Source: Micromonospora saelicesensis
GTDB taxonomy: Bacteria; Actinomycetota; Actinomycetes; Mycobacteriales; Micromonosporaceae
Direction of reading: 5' to 3'
Length of the DNA: 64,000 nt
Assembly (NCBI RefSeq): GCF_900091575.1
Contig: NZ_FMCR01000005.1
Location: forward strand, 434,001 to 498,000
This document shows, piece by piece, positions 36,391 to 45,144 of the stretch. The notes under the pieces were generated by a model. The model was not told the origin of the DNA. It was given only the letters and a program-made list of their open reading frames with translations, and made no database searches. Within the stretch, counting starts at the first letter, position 1. Each line of letters begins with the position of its first letter. Made by a program: the position numbers and the translations under genes.

Positions 36391-37314
36391 TCAGGAACTC
36401 CCCAGATACTCTATATGCTCCAGGTTTTCAACAAGTTCCGCCGCACTTCGATGCCCCACGATTGCACTCGATACGCCTGATTTAGAAACAACGAATTGTA
36501 GCGCCCGCGCCCGGAGATCGGCCGCTGCCGGCACATCTTTCGCCATCGTTGCTACTTGCTGCAAAGTGGCTGCTACTTTGCGAGGATTGCGGCGAACGTT
36601 CCAGCTCCAATAGTCATCCTCCATGGGTAAATCTTCGAGCGACCGGTACCGCCCTGTAAGGTAACCACGTTTGTACGGCCCGCCGACAAGCACACCTATG
36701 CCGCGTTCCTGGGCTCGATCTATCGCCTCCCCACATTGCGAATCCAAGATATTGTACTGAAGCATGATTACGTCGATCGGCTGGTCAAGTGCGTTCATTA
36801 CGTGACAGGGTTCGTTTTCGAAGCTGTACCCAACTGCTCGGATCCAGCCGATTGCCTGAAGGGTTCTCAGCACCTCGATGGCTAGCCCTCTGCGTACTTC
36901 TGAGAGTGAAGGGGCATGCACGAGGCAAATGTCTAGGACATCAGTGCGAAGCCGCCGCAGCGACTGCCGCACTTGCTCAACGAGCCGTTCAGCGCCGAAA
37001 TTACCTCGATGCGAAAGCTCGTCATACTGGCCGACTTTAGTGCAGATGAAAATATCATCTGCCATCGGTCCGAACGCCTTGCCAAGTAGTTCCTGAGATC
37101 GACTCTGGCAGTACCCTCTTGCATCCGCGTACTGTCCATAAACGACAGCAGCATCGAAGATGTTAACGCCAGCATCACGAGCTGTCCGAAGCGTCCGCAG
37201 CGCCTCTTCTTCTCCACTCGTAGCCCAACGGCCTCCTCCAATTTGCCACGTACCGAAGCCGAGCACCGATACGTCAAATCCAGTGCTCCCGAGCTTTCGA
37301 TAAGATGGGTACAC
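36391..37314 (-). CDS. Aldo/keto reductase of the PfkB-TIR island
   Basis: A 307-residue (beta/alpha)8 NADP(H)-linked reductase. It starts YRKLGSTGFDVSVLGFGTWQIGG; the catalytic tetrad is seen as Asp and Tyr in FDAAVVYG, Lys in FICTKVG and His in LVHAPS. The NADP-binding end is SKSGVSSAIVGHRSAAELVEN. It resembles the AKR branch that includes L-fucose dehydrogenase and potassium-channel beta subunits. GTG at 37314 is used, though its AGAGGG site is close. The gene is AT-richer than the surrounding genome and lies 146 bp after the PfkB-TIR gene on the same strand, so the two probably act together on a sugar, nucleoside or NAD-linked product. Confidence 0.85.
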   Translation of the reverse strand: MYPSYRKLGSTGFDVSVLGFGTWQIGGGRWATSGEEEALRTLRTARDAGVNIFDAAVVYGQYADARGYCQSRSQELLGKAFGPMADDIFICTKVGQYDELSHRGNFGAERLVEQVRQSLRRLRTDVLDICLVHAPSLSEVRRGLAIEVLRTLQAIGWIRAVGYSFENEPCHVMNALDQPIDVIMLQYNILDSQCGEAIDRAQERGIGVLVGGPYKRGYLTGRYRSLEDLPMEDDYWSWNVRRNPRKVAATLQQVATMAKDVPAAADLRARALQFVVSKSGVSSAIVGHRSAAELVENLEHIEYLGSS

Positions 37315-37460
37315 GTCCCTCTCATTTCCCCGTTCGGGAGCGCCGTCTCCGGCCTTGTTATCTTCATCGCCGTAGGGTTAGCGTCCCAAGTTTAGTGAAT
37401 AATGGCGACCGAGCTGCCCTGCCGGGCTCATCGATTTCTCTGTAGCAGTCTTAGTGAAGC

Positions 37461-38984
37461 TCATTGACTCGGGCCAAGGATCCGCTCTCGCTCTAGTACA
37501 CCTCGCAACTCATAAAATGCCTGCTTGATTCGCTGGCGAGGAAATCGGATTACCTGCAGTCCTGCGATGTTACTGAATGCCTCGCACGATTCCTCAAGGA
37601 GTACAGCTACTTTCTGAAAACCCAGCCGCCCCTGCATGAGACCCATCTCATGGATGACATTTGGCCGCGGACTTGATTGTCCGGTGGTGGACGCGTCCTC
37701 CGCGGTAGCGACGATGACGGCAAAGCTGCTGTTCAGTGCCTGCGACGCCAGAATGTCATTGACAGAATGGCCCGCGACCGGAGTTGACTCGAAATATGAG
37801 GGACGAAGCCCAAGTCTTTCTAAAAAGTCCTTTACCTCAAGCCATTGGCGGTCATGTCCGTGAGCGATAAATATTCTTGGTGGGGAGGGCTCCAGGGTTA
37901 GGCGTCTGGACTGATCTACCACGTTAGCAAGGAAGTCTCGAAAGTCATTCTGGAAGAGCGCCGGCTCAAGCATTCCTTCAAATTTTAGCTTCCGTCTCGC
38001 CATGCGTAGCCCAAGATCGATGGCATCGTGGAACTCCATCCCAGGCAGCAAAAGCGCGGATAGCACCCCACCCGCAAAGACGTCGCCCGCCCCGGTATCG
38101 TCGACTACGTCCTGCGGCTCAAGAACTTCACTATTCGAGTAAAGTTTAACTAATAGTTCGCGCGCTACAAGCGAAAACAATCCAACGCGATCGTAGCGTT
38201 TCAGCACGAACATTGCATGCTTGGCCCCGTACCGCTGCATCGCATAACGCCCAGCATCTGCGTCGGACATGTTTGGAAGACGCATTGCAAGCGTGTCAAA
38301 CTCTCTGGCGTTGAGAAAAACGATGTCGCTCATGCGCAAGATCTTTTCCGCCGACTCGGGGCGGTCAGGCCTCGCCCATATTGCACCAGGATCGCATGAA
38401 ATGGTTATTGCGGGGCACCGCTCTTTTAGCTCGCGTATAAGTTCTGCCAGGCGGTCGGGTGCCACCCCATTGGCGCTGCCTGCTATATGAACAATTCGCG
38501 TGCCGCTAAGGTAGTCTAGCAACTTCGAATGACTCTGGCCGATATAGTCATCGAGTTCGCGGTTGGCTCCCGGCCAGGTAAGCATCGATCGCTCATCGTT
38601 CAATGAATAGGAAAGGCACGTACCGGGATGATCGGTTGTATAAGACACGAAGCGATCGTCGATATCAAGTAATCGGAACCAAGAACGAAAATCGAAGTCG
38701 TTTTCTTTCTCCGGCTGACCGCAGACACCGACAGCGCCGACACGTATGTTGGCGTTGGTGCTCACCGCCGCAGTCACGGCGTTCAATGCGGATCCACCCG
38801 GGCTTAGCTTGGGATGGTACGGCTGCATCTGCTCGATCGCGTATAATATCTCGTCATCGCGAGCAACACGATCTGAGCCTAGTTCGAATGCGGCAGGCAG
38901 ACTCGTGCGATGGGTGGGAAGTCGCGCAATGTAATCGACGTTTATCATGCCGATGCCAATCAGTTCCGGAATTTCCTTCTGCAT
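37461..38984 (-). CDS. PfkB-family carbohydrate/nucleoside kinase fused to a TIR-like domain
   Basis: A 507-residue two-domain protein. Residues 1-350 are a ribokinase fold: SPGGSALNAV at 61-70 is PfkB signature 1, and DDTGAGDVFAGG (catalytic base Asp301) is signature 2. Residues about 368-505 are a TIR-like domain of the Cap12/PF10137 type: IFIAHGHDRQW opens strand A, VAGHSVNDIL is the BB-loop region, and RPNVIHEMGLMQGRLG holds Glu446 as the likely NAD-hydrolase residue. The ATG at 38984 has GGAGG 8 nt upstream; the longer frame upstream lacks family sequence. Kinase and TIR in one chain suggest that binding or phosphorylating a nucleoside or sugar gates NAD cleavage or nucleotide signalling, as in phage defence. 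That role is inference. Confidence 0.88.
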   Translation of the reverse strand: MQKEIPELIGIGMINVDYIARLPTHRTSLPAAFELGSDRVARDDEILYAIEQMQPYHPKLSPGGSALNAVTAAVSTNANIRVGAVGVCGQPEKENDFDFRSWFRLLDIDDRFVSYTTDHPGTCLSYSLNDERSMLTWPGANRELDDYIGQSHSKLLDYLSGTRIVHIAGSANGVAPDRLAELIRELKERCPAITISCDPGAIWARPDRPESAEKILRMSDIVFLNAREFDTLAMRLPNMSDADAGRYAMQRYGAKHAMFVLKRYDRVGLFSLVARELLVKLYSNSEVLEPQDVVDDTGAGDVFAGGVLSALLLPGMEFHDAIDLGLRMARRKLKFEGMLEPALFQNDFRDFLANVVDQSRRLTLEPSPPRIFIAHGHDRQWLEVKDFLERLGLRPSYFESTPVAGHSVNDILASQALNSSFAVIVATAEDASTTGQSSPRPNVIHEMGLMQGRLGFQKVAVLLEESCEAFSNIAGLQVIRFPRQRIKQAFYELRGVLERERILGPSQ

Positions 38985-39600
38985 ATCAGGGTCCTCCCCG
39001 AGAGGGTGGGCGTTCGTTCGTCCGGCACTTGGCGTCGAGGTGTGGGTTTTGGCTGAGAGGGCAGATCTGCCTCCTGGGTCGCCATCCCCCGTGGAATCGA
39101 TCGACCTTGATGCATGTGGATTATACACGCGGGCATGGAAAGTTCGACATCCAGCAGGGTTCCCGAGGGGAATGTAGCGGGGATTCGCTGAGCCGTATCC
39201 GAAATTAGTGCGCCGGTCCAGCCCTGTCAATTGCCCACATTGATCGTAGGCGCAGCAGAGGTGCGCCACCCAGAGTTGCGCCGCCCCCTGCGTCCACCGG
39301 GATGACCGGGCCGGTTGGCGCGATCGACGCAACCACGCCCTGAACGACCAGGCAACCGATGCGCCCGTCACTCACTCACGTTCCCGGGCGAGCTGTTACA
39401 GGTGGTCGCGGTCTCGGAGCAGCCAACCTGCTGATTAGTCCGGCGTCACCCACCGATCCTGCTCGACCGGCCCGCTCTGGACGCGGTGAATCCCCTACTC
39501 GTCATTGTCGGGCTTAGGGCCACGGTCAGGATCACGGCCTGATCCGATAAACATTAACTGTGGAATCAGGCCGAACACCGGTAGGGCTCTACGTTCCACT
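38985..39600. other. Gene-free region upstream of PfkB-TIR
   Basis: It holds the likely promoter of the PfkB-TIR gene and about 400 bp with no recognisable coding sequence. A minus-strand frame runs through part of it into the PfkB gene but has no homology-like features. No inverted repeats of an insertion sequence are evident. Confidence 0.35.
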
Positions 39601-40060
39601 GTTCGTCGAGGGCGTACTCGGTGCCCGTTTCCCGGTCGGACGGCCATGCAAGTTGCTGCTATCCGGGCGCGGGCGAGTTCTACCGCGCCGATGAACGCGG
39701 TGGTGCCGCCGGTCGCTGTCATCTCGAGGACCTTCGTGGGGTGGCGGCGGGTGCGACGAGCAGGGCGGCGGCGCCGAACGTGATTGGCGGCGCGGACCGC
39801 CTGGGCGCTGTTCGCGGCACGGGCGAGGATCCACGCGGCTAAGGTCCTCGGCGCGGCGGTAGGAGTACATGGACCCGGAGGTGCCGACGAGGACGGTCAG
39901 GCGCAGCGTCGGTTGTGCGCGGCACTGGACTCTGCCGCTGCCATGGGGCGGCGGTGGGCAGCGCGTCCCCGGCGGCGACCTGGGCCTGGGCGATGATCGC
40001 GTGGCGGGTGCCAGCCAGCACCGACCTCGTTGCCGCTCGGGAGGAACTGCGCTCCTCGGT
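39600..40060 (-). pseudogene. Decayed VWA-domain protein gene
   Basis: Minus-strand fragments in different frames line up as one von Willebrand factor A domain. LTVLVGTSGSMYSYRRAEDL (39846-39905) is the MIDAS strand with D-x-S-x-S changed to G-x-S-x-S. After a frameshift come LAAWILARAANSAQAVRAA and, at about 39660-39740, KVLEMTATGGTTAF, the second MIDAS loop. At least one frameshift and the lost Asp make it non-functional. The stretch 40061-40490 beyond it has no clear gene; a plus-strand frame there encodes hydrophobic sequence of doubtful meaning. Confidence 0.5.
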
Positions 40061-40491
40061 GTGGTCGCGCGTGCTGCCCGTAGCACGCTAATCGCGTTCA
40101 CTTACCTGGTGGTGGTCGCCGGCCTGTGGCCGGGTCAGCGTAAGGCGTACCGGCAAGTGATCTTCAATTCGGTGATCGTCCTGCTCGGCACCGGTCTGAC
40201 CCTGTTTCAGCCGTTCCCGAGGTGGGTGCGACCGGTCAACGTCGGGAAGGAGCTCGTGGTGGTCGCGCCAGTCTTCCTGGCCGGCAAGGCCTCCGGGCAC
40301 AGTAACCAGACGCGCTCGATTTGCCTCAGCTCAGACAACCCGCGCTGGACTCCGTGCACAGAGTGCAACCTCCAGTCCGCGCTGAATGTTGCCGGGACAT
40401 CCGCTGATGACGCGACTCGCTCGTCATGCAGGGAGGACCCTTCCCGGCTCGTAGTACGAATCGGCCGACGATGTCGTCTGGTCCCGCCCGG

Positions 40492-41784
40492 TCAGGCTGG
40501 GCCGTTGACCAGCGGGTCGTGGACCCGACCGAGGAACAGCGGTACGCCGGTGAGCCGGTCGTGGATGACGTACAGGAACGGCCGGTTGACGAAGAACTGC
40601 GGCCCTTGGGGGATCGACGGCGGCCGGACGATGACGGCCGACGCGGCTGCCGCCTCGGTGCCCTTCTCGTCCACCCCGATGAACGTCTCGTGCACCACGT
40701 CGTCGATACACAGGGCCGGGTCGGTGCTCATCCCGGTGAAATCGGCCTGTGACGTGAACGCCGTGGGCATGCCGAGGCTACTCAGCGCGGCACCCAGCTC
40801 GGCCGGCAGGCGGAACGTCCACCGGGGCAGGCGCAGTTCGACGTCGGTGATCCGGAACCCGGTCAGCAACGCACCCAGCCAGGTCGCATCGAGGCTCGCC
40901 TCGACCGCGGCGAGATCGTCCCGGGTCGGCATGACGATGGCCATGGCAAGCCCGTCGCCCGCGTACGGCACGTCGACTGCGCGCCACCCGTCGCCCTCGA
41001 GGTAACCCATCCGGTCGAACGGCCCACGCATGATCGGGACGTCGACAACGGTCCCGTCGTCCCTTGTGAACGGTCCGACCGCGGTGGCCGTAGCGGTGAA
41101 CGGGTACTTCCAGGCTGCCTTGAGGTAGATCGTGTTGGTCAGCATCAGGCTGGTGTTGGGGCTCACGGCGTCGGGTTGCAACAGCTCCGGAATCTTCGCG
41201 TTGGTCCGATCGGACACCCAGGTGTTGATCTCCTGGCGGGCCACCTCCGGCGCGCCGCGGAAGTCGACCGGTCGCGGCGCGGCACCGTAATAGCCGGTCA
41301 GCGCGTCCTGGAACCCGGGTCGCAGGACCAGGTCGAGTCGTGTCCACAGCGCGTTGGCCGTGGTCAGCCGAGGCTGCTTGACTCCGTCACCGTCCTGGTA
41401 GCGGCCGGCGAGCGTCTGCTCGACCGTGTTGAGCCCGCTGTCGAGCGCGCCGGGACGCGGATGCGGCGCATGGAGCACCGCGTCCATCTCGTCCGCCGTG
41501 GTCGAGCCGGCGCCCGCCCTGGTCATCGCGAGCGCGAGCCCGACCGAGTACGGCGCGCACACGACATTGCTGCCTGCCCGGGTCGCCGCCAGCGTGCCGT
41601 AGAGGTCTGCCGTGAAGCCGCGAACCGCGGTAGCGGCGGCCTGCATCGTGGCCGGGTCGGGTGGTACGCGGTCCACTGCCGTCGCGGTGGACGGCGGACC
41701 GAGCCAACGGGGAGCACCTGGGGCGGCGGTAAGGGCAGCGGCCGCAAGGGGGACCGCCCGCAATACGGATCGACGCGAGACCAT
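40492..41784 (-). CDS. Secreted serpin-family protease inhibitor
   Basis: A 430-residue protein. The N-terminus SRRSVLRAVPLAAAALTAAP is a twin-arginine signal peptide. Serpin landmarks follow: NVVCAPYSVGLALAMTRAGAGSTT (helix B/s6B), LMLTNTIYLKAAWKYPF (s3A), the hinge VDEKGTEAAAASAVIV leading into the reactive-centre loop, and FFVNRPFLYVIHDRLTGVPLFLGRV (s5B). The Ala-rich hinge without bulky residues predicts an inhibitory serpin. The P1 residue cannot be fixed by eye. Actinomycete serpins are rare and may protect against own or foreign serine proteases; a large secreted subtilisin is encoded at 57-63 kb, but a link is only a guess. Confidence 0.9.
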   Translation of the reverse strand: MVSRRSVLRAVPLAAAALTAAPGAPRWLGPPSTATAVDRVPPDPATMQAAATAVRGFTADLYGTLAATRAGSNVVCAPYSVGLALAMTRAGAGSTTADEMDAVLHAPHPRPGALDSGLNTVEQTLAGRYQDGDGVKQPRLTTANALWTRLDLVLRPGFQDALTGYYGAAPRPVDFRGAPEVARQEINTWVSDRTNAKIPELLQPDAVSPNTSLMLTNTIYLKAAWKYPFTATATAVGPFTRDDGTVVDVPIMRGPFDRMGYLEGDGWRAVDVPYAGDGLAMAIVMPTRDDLAAVEASLDATWLGALLTGFRITDVELRLPRWTFRLPAELGAALSSLGMPTAFTSQADFTGMSTDPALCIDDVVHETFIGVDEKGTEAAAASAVIVRPPSIPQGPQFFVNRPFLYVIHDRLTGVPLFLGRVHDPLVNGPA

Positions 41785-41911
41785 GTCCCGAGGTTAGAGC
41801 AGTCCCACGGAAACTCACCAGACATAGACCTGAATTCATTGAAACTCAGCAATGCCTGTCACTCGCTCGTTGAAAAAGCGCGAGACAGCACAACGATCGC
41901 TGTGCGGCTTG

Positions 41912-42571
41912 CTACTCGTACCGGTACTTCAGCGAGTCTGCCTCGGCTTTTTCGATGTCAGCGATTGTCAGCTCGGGCATTCGTAGCTGGGCCAGCGTCA
42001 CCTCGGCCGAGGTCGGCTGGGCGTCCGCCGGCAGCCACTGCTCGGGCTTCCAAGCCCCGCTGCGCAGCAGCGCCTTGGGGCAGTGCGGGTAGACCTCATC
42101 GATCCCCAGCACCAGTGCACTGGCCGGTGGCTTGCCCACGGCGGTCAGCTGTGACGGCAGTTCGGGGCGAGTGGAGACGCAGGCCCGGCCGTTCACCCTG
42201 AGCGTCGTGGCGCGCCCTGGGATGATGAACAGCAGCCCGGCTCGTCCGGTGGCGACGACGTTCTGCAGGCTGTCCAGGCGCTTGTTGCCGGTGGCATCCG
42301 GTATTGCCACCGTCCGTGCGTCCAGGACGGCGACGAAGCCGGCAGGGCCGCCGCGCGGGGAGACGTCGCAGTTGCCAGTGGCGTCCACGGTGGCGACCAG
42401 GACCAGCGACGAGCCGCCGATCAACCGCCGGGTCTGTTCGGTGAGTTCCGTCATCTGCTTTCGCACGGCCGCGTCACTGGGGAGTTCGTAGGCCCGGCGC
42501 AGCGCCTCCTGGTCGGGCACGGCGTCGAGGCGCAGCGAGTCGAAGGCGCTGGCGGCAAGGGCTGGCGTCAT
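41912..42571 (-). CDS. Pyridoxamine 5'-phosphate oxidase-family FMN protein
   Basis: A 219-residue split-barrel flavoprotein. VATVDATGNCDVSPRGGPAGFV is the N-terminal FMN-binding strand pair, NKRLDSLQNVVATGRAGLLFIIPG the central PNPOx segment, and CPKALLRSGAW the C-terminal loop of the MSMEG_1061-like group. It probably binds FMN or F420 and reduces a small quinone-like compound; it is unlikely to be the vitamin B6 enzyme. It is divergent from an FAD monooxygenase gene across a 98-bp region that holds a palindromic promoter. Confidence 0.82.
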   Translation of the reverse strand: MTPALAASAFDSLRLDAVPDQEALRRAYELPSDAAVRKQMTELTEQTRRLIGGSSLVLVATVDATGNCDVSPRGGPAGFVAVLDARTVAIPDATGNKRLDSLQNVVATGRAGLLFIIPGRATTLRVNGRACVSTRPELPSQLTAVGKPPASALVLGIDEVYPHCPKALLRSGAWKPEQWLPADAQPTSAEVTLAQLRMPELTIADIEKAEADSLKYRYE

Positions 42572-42635
42572 GCATCGACACTAATCCACCCCCGCCGGGC
42601 GGCTTGGCGGGCCGCGGCGTGGCATGCCGGCGGCC

Positions 42636-42670
42636 TTGCCCAAATCACCTTAGTCATTAAGATAACCGTG
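42636..42670 (+). promoter_or_regulatory. Promoter with palindromic operator, leaderless start of the FAD monooxygenase
   Basis: TTGCCC (42636-42641), 16 bp, then TAAGAT (42658-42663) form a sigma-70-like promoter whose start point would fall at or next to the GTG at 42670, giving a leaderless mRNA. The inverted repeat CTTA-GTCAT-TAAG (42649-42661) overlaps the -10 and is a good candidate for the MarR protein encoded downstream. Confidence 0.55.
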
Positions 42671-43917
42671 TGAGCATATCGACGGACTTCTCGGTAGCGA
42701 TCGCCGGCGCCGGCCTCTCCGGCCTCTGCCTCGCCCAGTACCTGATGCGCGCCGGCATCGACGTGCACGTCTACGAGCGGGACCCGGGCCCCTTCGTCCG
42801 GCGGCAGGGCTACCGGATCATTCTCGACCGGTACGGCATCGAGGCGCTGCGCGAGAGCCTGCCGCGCTCGCTGTACAACCTGGCGCTGACCACCGGCGAC
42901 GAGCCCGGCGGGCACCTGCGCTTCACCGACAGTCGGCTGCGGGACGCGTTCACCATCACCTTCAAGGACGAGCCGAATGCGACCCGCCAGGTCGACCGGC
43001 TGACCCTGCGGTCGATCCTGCAGTCCGGGCTGAACGGGCGCATCCACTACGGCAAGGACGCCGTCGCGGTGGACAGCGGTGACCCGGCAGGGCCGCGGCT
43101 GCTGTTCTCCGACGGCGGGGCCGCCTCGGCAAGCGTCGTCGTGGGCGCGGACGGCGTCGGCTCGGCGCTGCGCGCGCAGATCATGCCGGACGCGAACCCG
43201 GCGAACACCCCGATGGCGGGCATCTACGGCCGGTCACCCCTTTGGCGCAACGGCGAGAGCATCATCCCGGACGCGCTGCGTACCAGCGGGGTCCTGGCCA
43301 TCGCCGACCGACCGGGCCGCGCCTTCTTCTTCACCTCCATGCGGTTCGGCGAGAGCCCGCCGGAGGCGTTCGCCCGCCTGGCCCCGGGCAGCTACGCGCC
43401 CACCGGCGACGACTACGTCATGTGGGGACTGCTGCTCCGGCAGGAGGAAGTGCCCACGGGCATCCGGGGTGACCTGCTGGCGCTGTGGAGACTGGCCTCC
43501 GGGATGAGCATGGATTTCCACCCGGTCATCCGGCGACTGGTCGGCACGGCCGAGCTGGACGCCACGGTGCTCAACCTCTTCGCCACCGGCCAGCGCCCGC
43601 GCCGGTGGGCGGTGCCCCGGGCGACGATGATGGGCGACGCCGTGCACGTCATGCCGCCGTTCGGCGCGCACGGCGGCAACACCGCGCTGCGTGACGCCGC
43701 CCTGCTCGGCCACAAGCTGGTCGAGGCCCGGGCCAGCGGCACACCGGTGGAGGAGGCGATCGCCAGCTACCAGGACGAGATGGTGCCCTACGCCTTCCAT
43801 GCCGTCGACACCGCCGCCAGGCTGATGCGCCGACTCACCGGGGGAGCGGCCGCACCCCACTGGGTGCTGACCCGCGTGTTACCTCGGCTGCATCGGGTCA
43901 CGGTGCCGGAGGGATGA
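42670..43917 (+). CDS. FAD-dependent aromatic-type monooxygenase
   Basis: A 415-residue class A flavoprotein monooxygenase. The Rossmann motif VAIAGAGLSGLCLAQYLMRAG at the start binds ADP; ASVVVGADGVGSALR is the DG motif; and MMGDAVHVMPPFGAHGGNTALRDA is the GD motif with the usual P-x-G loop. Members hydroxylate or epoxidise aromatic and terpenoid compounds, including antibiotics (TetX-like inactivation). No ribosome site is visible before the GTG, consistent with a leaderless transcript. The MarR gene overlaps its stop by ATGA, so regulator and enzyme are co-expressed, as in self-regulated detoxification modules. Confidence 0.9.
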   Translation: MSISTDFSVAIAGAGLSGLCLAQYLMRAGIDVHVYERDPGPFVRRQGYRIILDRYGIEALRESLPRSLYNLALTTGDEPGGHLRFTDSRLRDAFTITFKDEPNATRQVDRLTLRSILQSGLNGRIHYGKDAVAVDSGDPAGPRLLFSDGGAASASVVVGADGVGSALRAQIMPDANPANTPMAGIYGRSPLWRNGESIIPDALRTSGVLAIADRPGRAFFFTSMRFGESPPEAFARLAPGSYAPTGDDYVMWGLLLRQEEVPTGIRGDLLALWRLASGMSMDFHPVIRRLVGTAELDATVLNLFATGQRPRRWAVPRATMMGDAVHVMPPFGAHGGNTALRDAALLGHKLVEARASGTPVEEAIASYQDEMVPYAFHAVDTAARLMRRLTGGAAAPHWVLTRVLPRLHRVTVPEG

Positions 43918-44414
43918 TTGCTGGCATGTCCCACGAGCCGGCCCGTGCGTCCGCGATCGCCGACCTCATGCGCGCCGGGCGGGAGATGTCGCGGCTGTCC
44001 ATGGTGTTCCGGTACGCCATCGCGGAGCGGCTGGGCCTCACCGTGAGCGACCTGGAGTGCCTGGACTACCTGGCCGACGTCGGATCCGCCACCGCGGGGC
44101 AGGTCGCCGAGCGGACGAACCTCACCACCGGTGCGGTGACCAGCATGCTCCGCCGACTCCAGCAGGCGGGCTACGTGACCGCCGAGCGCGATCCGGCGGA
44201 CCGGCGGCGGCTGATCGTCACCCTGCGGCCGGAGCGGTCCGCCGAGTTGAAGCAACCGTACGAGCAGTTCGCCGAAGGGGCCGAGCGACTCATCGAGGGC
44301 TACAGCGTTGAGGAGGTCCGGCTGCTGGTCCGGCACTACGACCGCATGCAGGCGATGTACCTCGCCGAGTTGGACCGCCTGCGCGGCGGCGAGACCGCAC
44401 AGCGGTCTGCCTGA
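43914..44414 (+). CDS. MarR-family transcriptional regulator
   Basis: A 166-residue winged-helix protein. LTVSDLECLDYLADVGSATAGQVAERTNLTTGAVTSMLRRLQQAGYVTAERDPADRRRLIV covers the HTH and wing, with the D-x-R-D/A-R wing motif (DPADRRR). Helices at both ends form the dimer interface. The ATG at 43914 overlaps the monooxygenase stop; an internal ATG at 43926 is also possible. It probably represses the monooxygenase operon from the CTTA-N5-TAAG site at 42649 and is released by a phenolic or antibiotic ligand. Confidence 0.88.
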   Translation: MIAGMSHEPARASAIADLMRAGREMSRLSMVFRYAIAERLGLTVSDLECLDYLADVGSATAGQVAERTNLTTGAVTSMLRRLQQAGYVTAERDPADRRRLIVTLRPERSAELKQPYEQFAEGAERLIEGYSVEEVRLLVRHYDRMQAMYLAELDRLRGGETAQRSA

Positions 44415-44496
44415 GCTGTTGTCGGCCTGGCGGGGCATTACTTGGCCGGGCGGCTTCACCGCGACCGTGACGCCGGACTGCCGGTACGCTGAGGTG

Positions 44497-44889
44497 GTGA
44501 TCGACTTTCGTGCGGCGGTCGAAGCACGCGACCCTGATGCCCTTGAGGCGACCCTCGCCGACAACGTGCTGTTTCGCAGCCCGGTGGCGTTCAAGCCCTA
44601 TCCGGGCAAGGCGATCACCGCAGCGATCCTGCGCGGTGTGCTGCGGGTGTTCGAGGACTTCCGGTACGTCCGGGAGCTGAGCGGCGAGGGCGGTCGCGAT
44701 CACGCGCTGGTGTTCGAGGCGCGGATAGGCGGTGTCGCCGTCGAGGGTTGCGATTTCCTGCACCTCGATGAGAGCGGCTTGATCGATGAGTTCACGGTCA
44801 TGGTTCGTCCGCTGTCCGCCGCGCAGGCCCTGGCCGCCGCGATGGCAGATCAATTCGAGCAGATCCAGCGTGAGGCGGCCGTCGGCTAG
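44497..44889 (+). CDS. SnoaL/NTF2-like nuclear-transport-factor-2 fold protein
   Basis: A 130-residue protein. VEARDPDALEATLADNVLFRSPV is the standard opening helix pair of SnoaL-like proteins, followed by FEDFRYVRELSGEGGRDHALVFEARIGGVAVEG and the closing strand LIDEFTVMVRPL. NTF2-like proteins act as small isomerases, hydrolases or ligand carriers; function is not predictable. The start is one of two tandem GTG codons (44494/44497). It follows the MarR gene by 82 bp and may be separately expressed. Confidence 0.78.
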   Translation: MIDFRAAVEARDPDALEATLADNVLFRSPVAFKPYPGKAITAAILRGVLRVFEDFRYVRELSGEGGRDHALVFEARIGGVAVEGCDFLHLDESGLIDEFTVMVRPLSAAQALAAAMADQFEQIQREAAVG

Positions 44890-45144
44890 CGGGAGTCAGG
44901 GCGTTCACGTCTCACCGATCCCGCCGGCTACCGGCGGTCGCCAGTGAAGAGGATTGAGCCCGCACGTTGTACCACGTCACCTACGGTTCTCCGCCGCCCG
45001 CTGACGCCGCCGGGACCGCTGGGGCGGCCAGCTTCAACCGGGGCGGTCGGCGTCCGGGTGGCCGGCTGGTGGAGCCTCAACGGGTACGGCATCTGCGGGA
45101 GCTGATCCGGGGCCGGGGCCGCCGCTGGCGGCCCCGGCCGATTG

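Noticed and set aside
36391..38984. The kinase and reductase as ordinary sugar-catabolism genes
   Set aside because: PfkB kinases of catabolic operons are about 300 residues, with transporter and regulator neighbours. This one carries an intact TIR-like domain and has no transporter next to it.
38603..39208. A 201-codon plus-strand frame over the start of the PfkB-TIR gene
   Set aside because: It lies antisense to conserved PfkB sequence and has no protein-like features.
40061..40490. A plus-strand frame encoding hydrophobic sequence that could be a membrane protein
   Set aside because: The same frame runs on across the opposite strand of the serpin gene, has no good start and no recognisable family, and lies in a decayed region.
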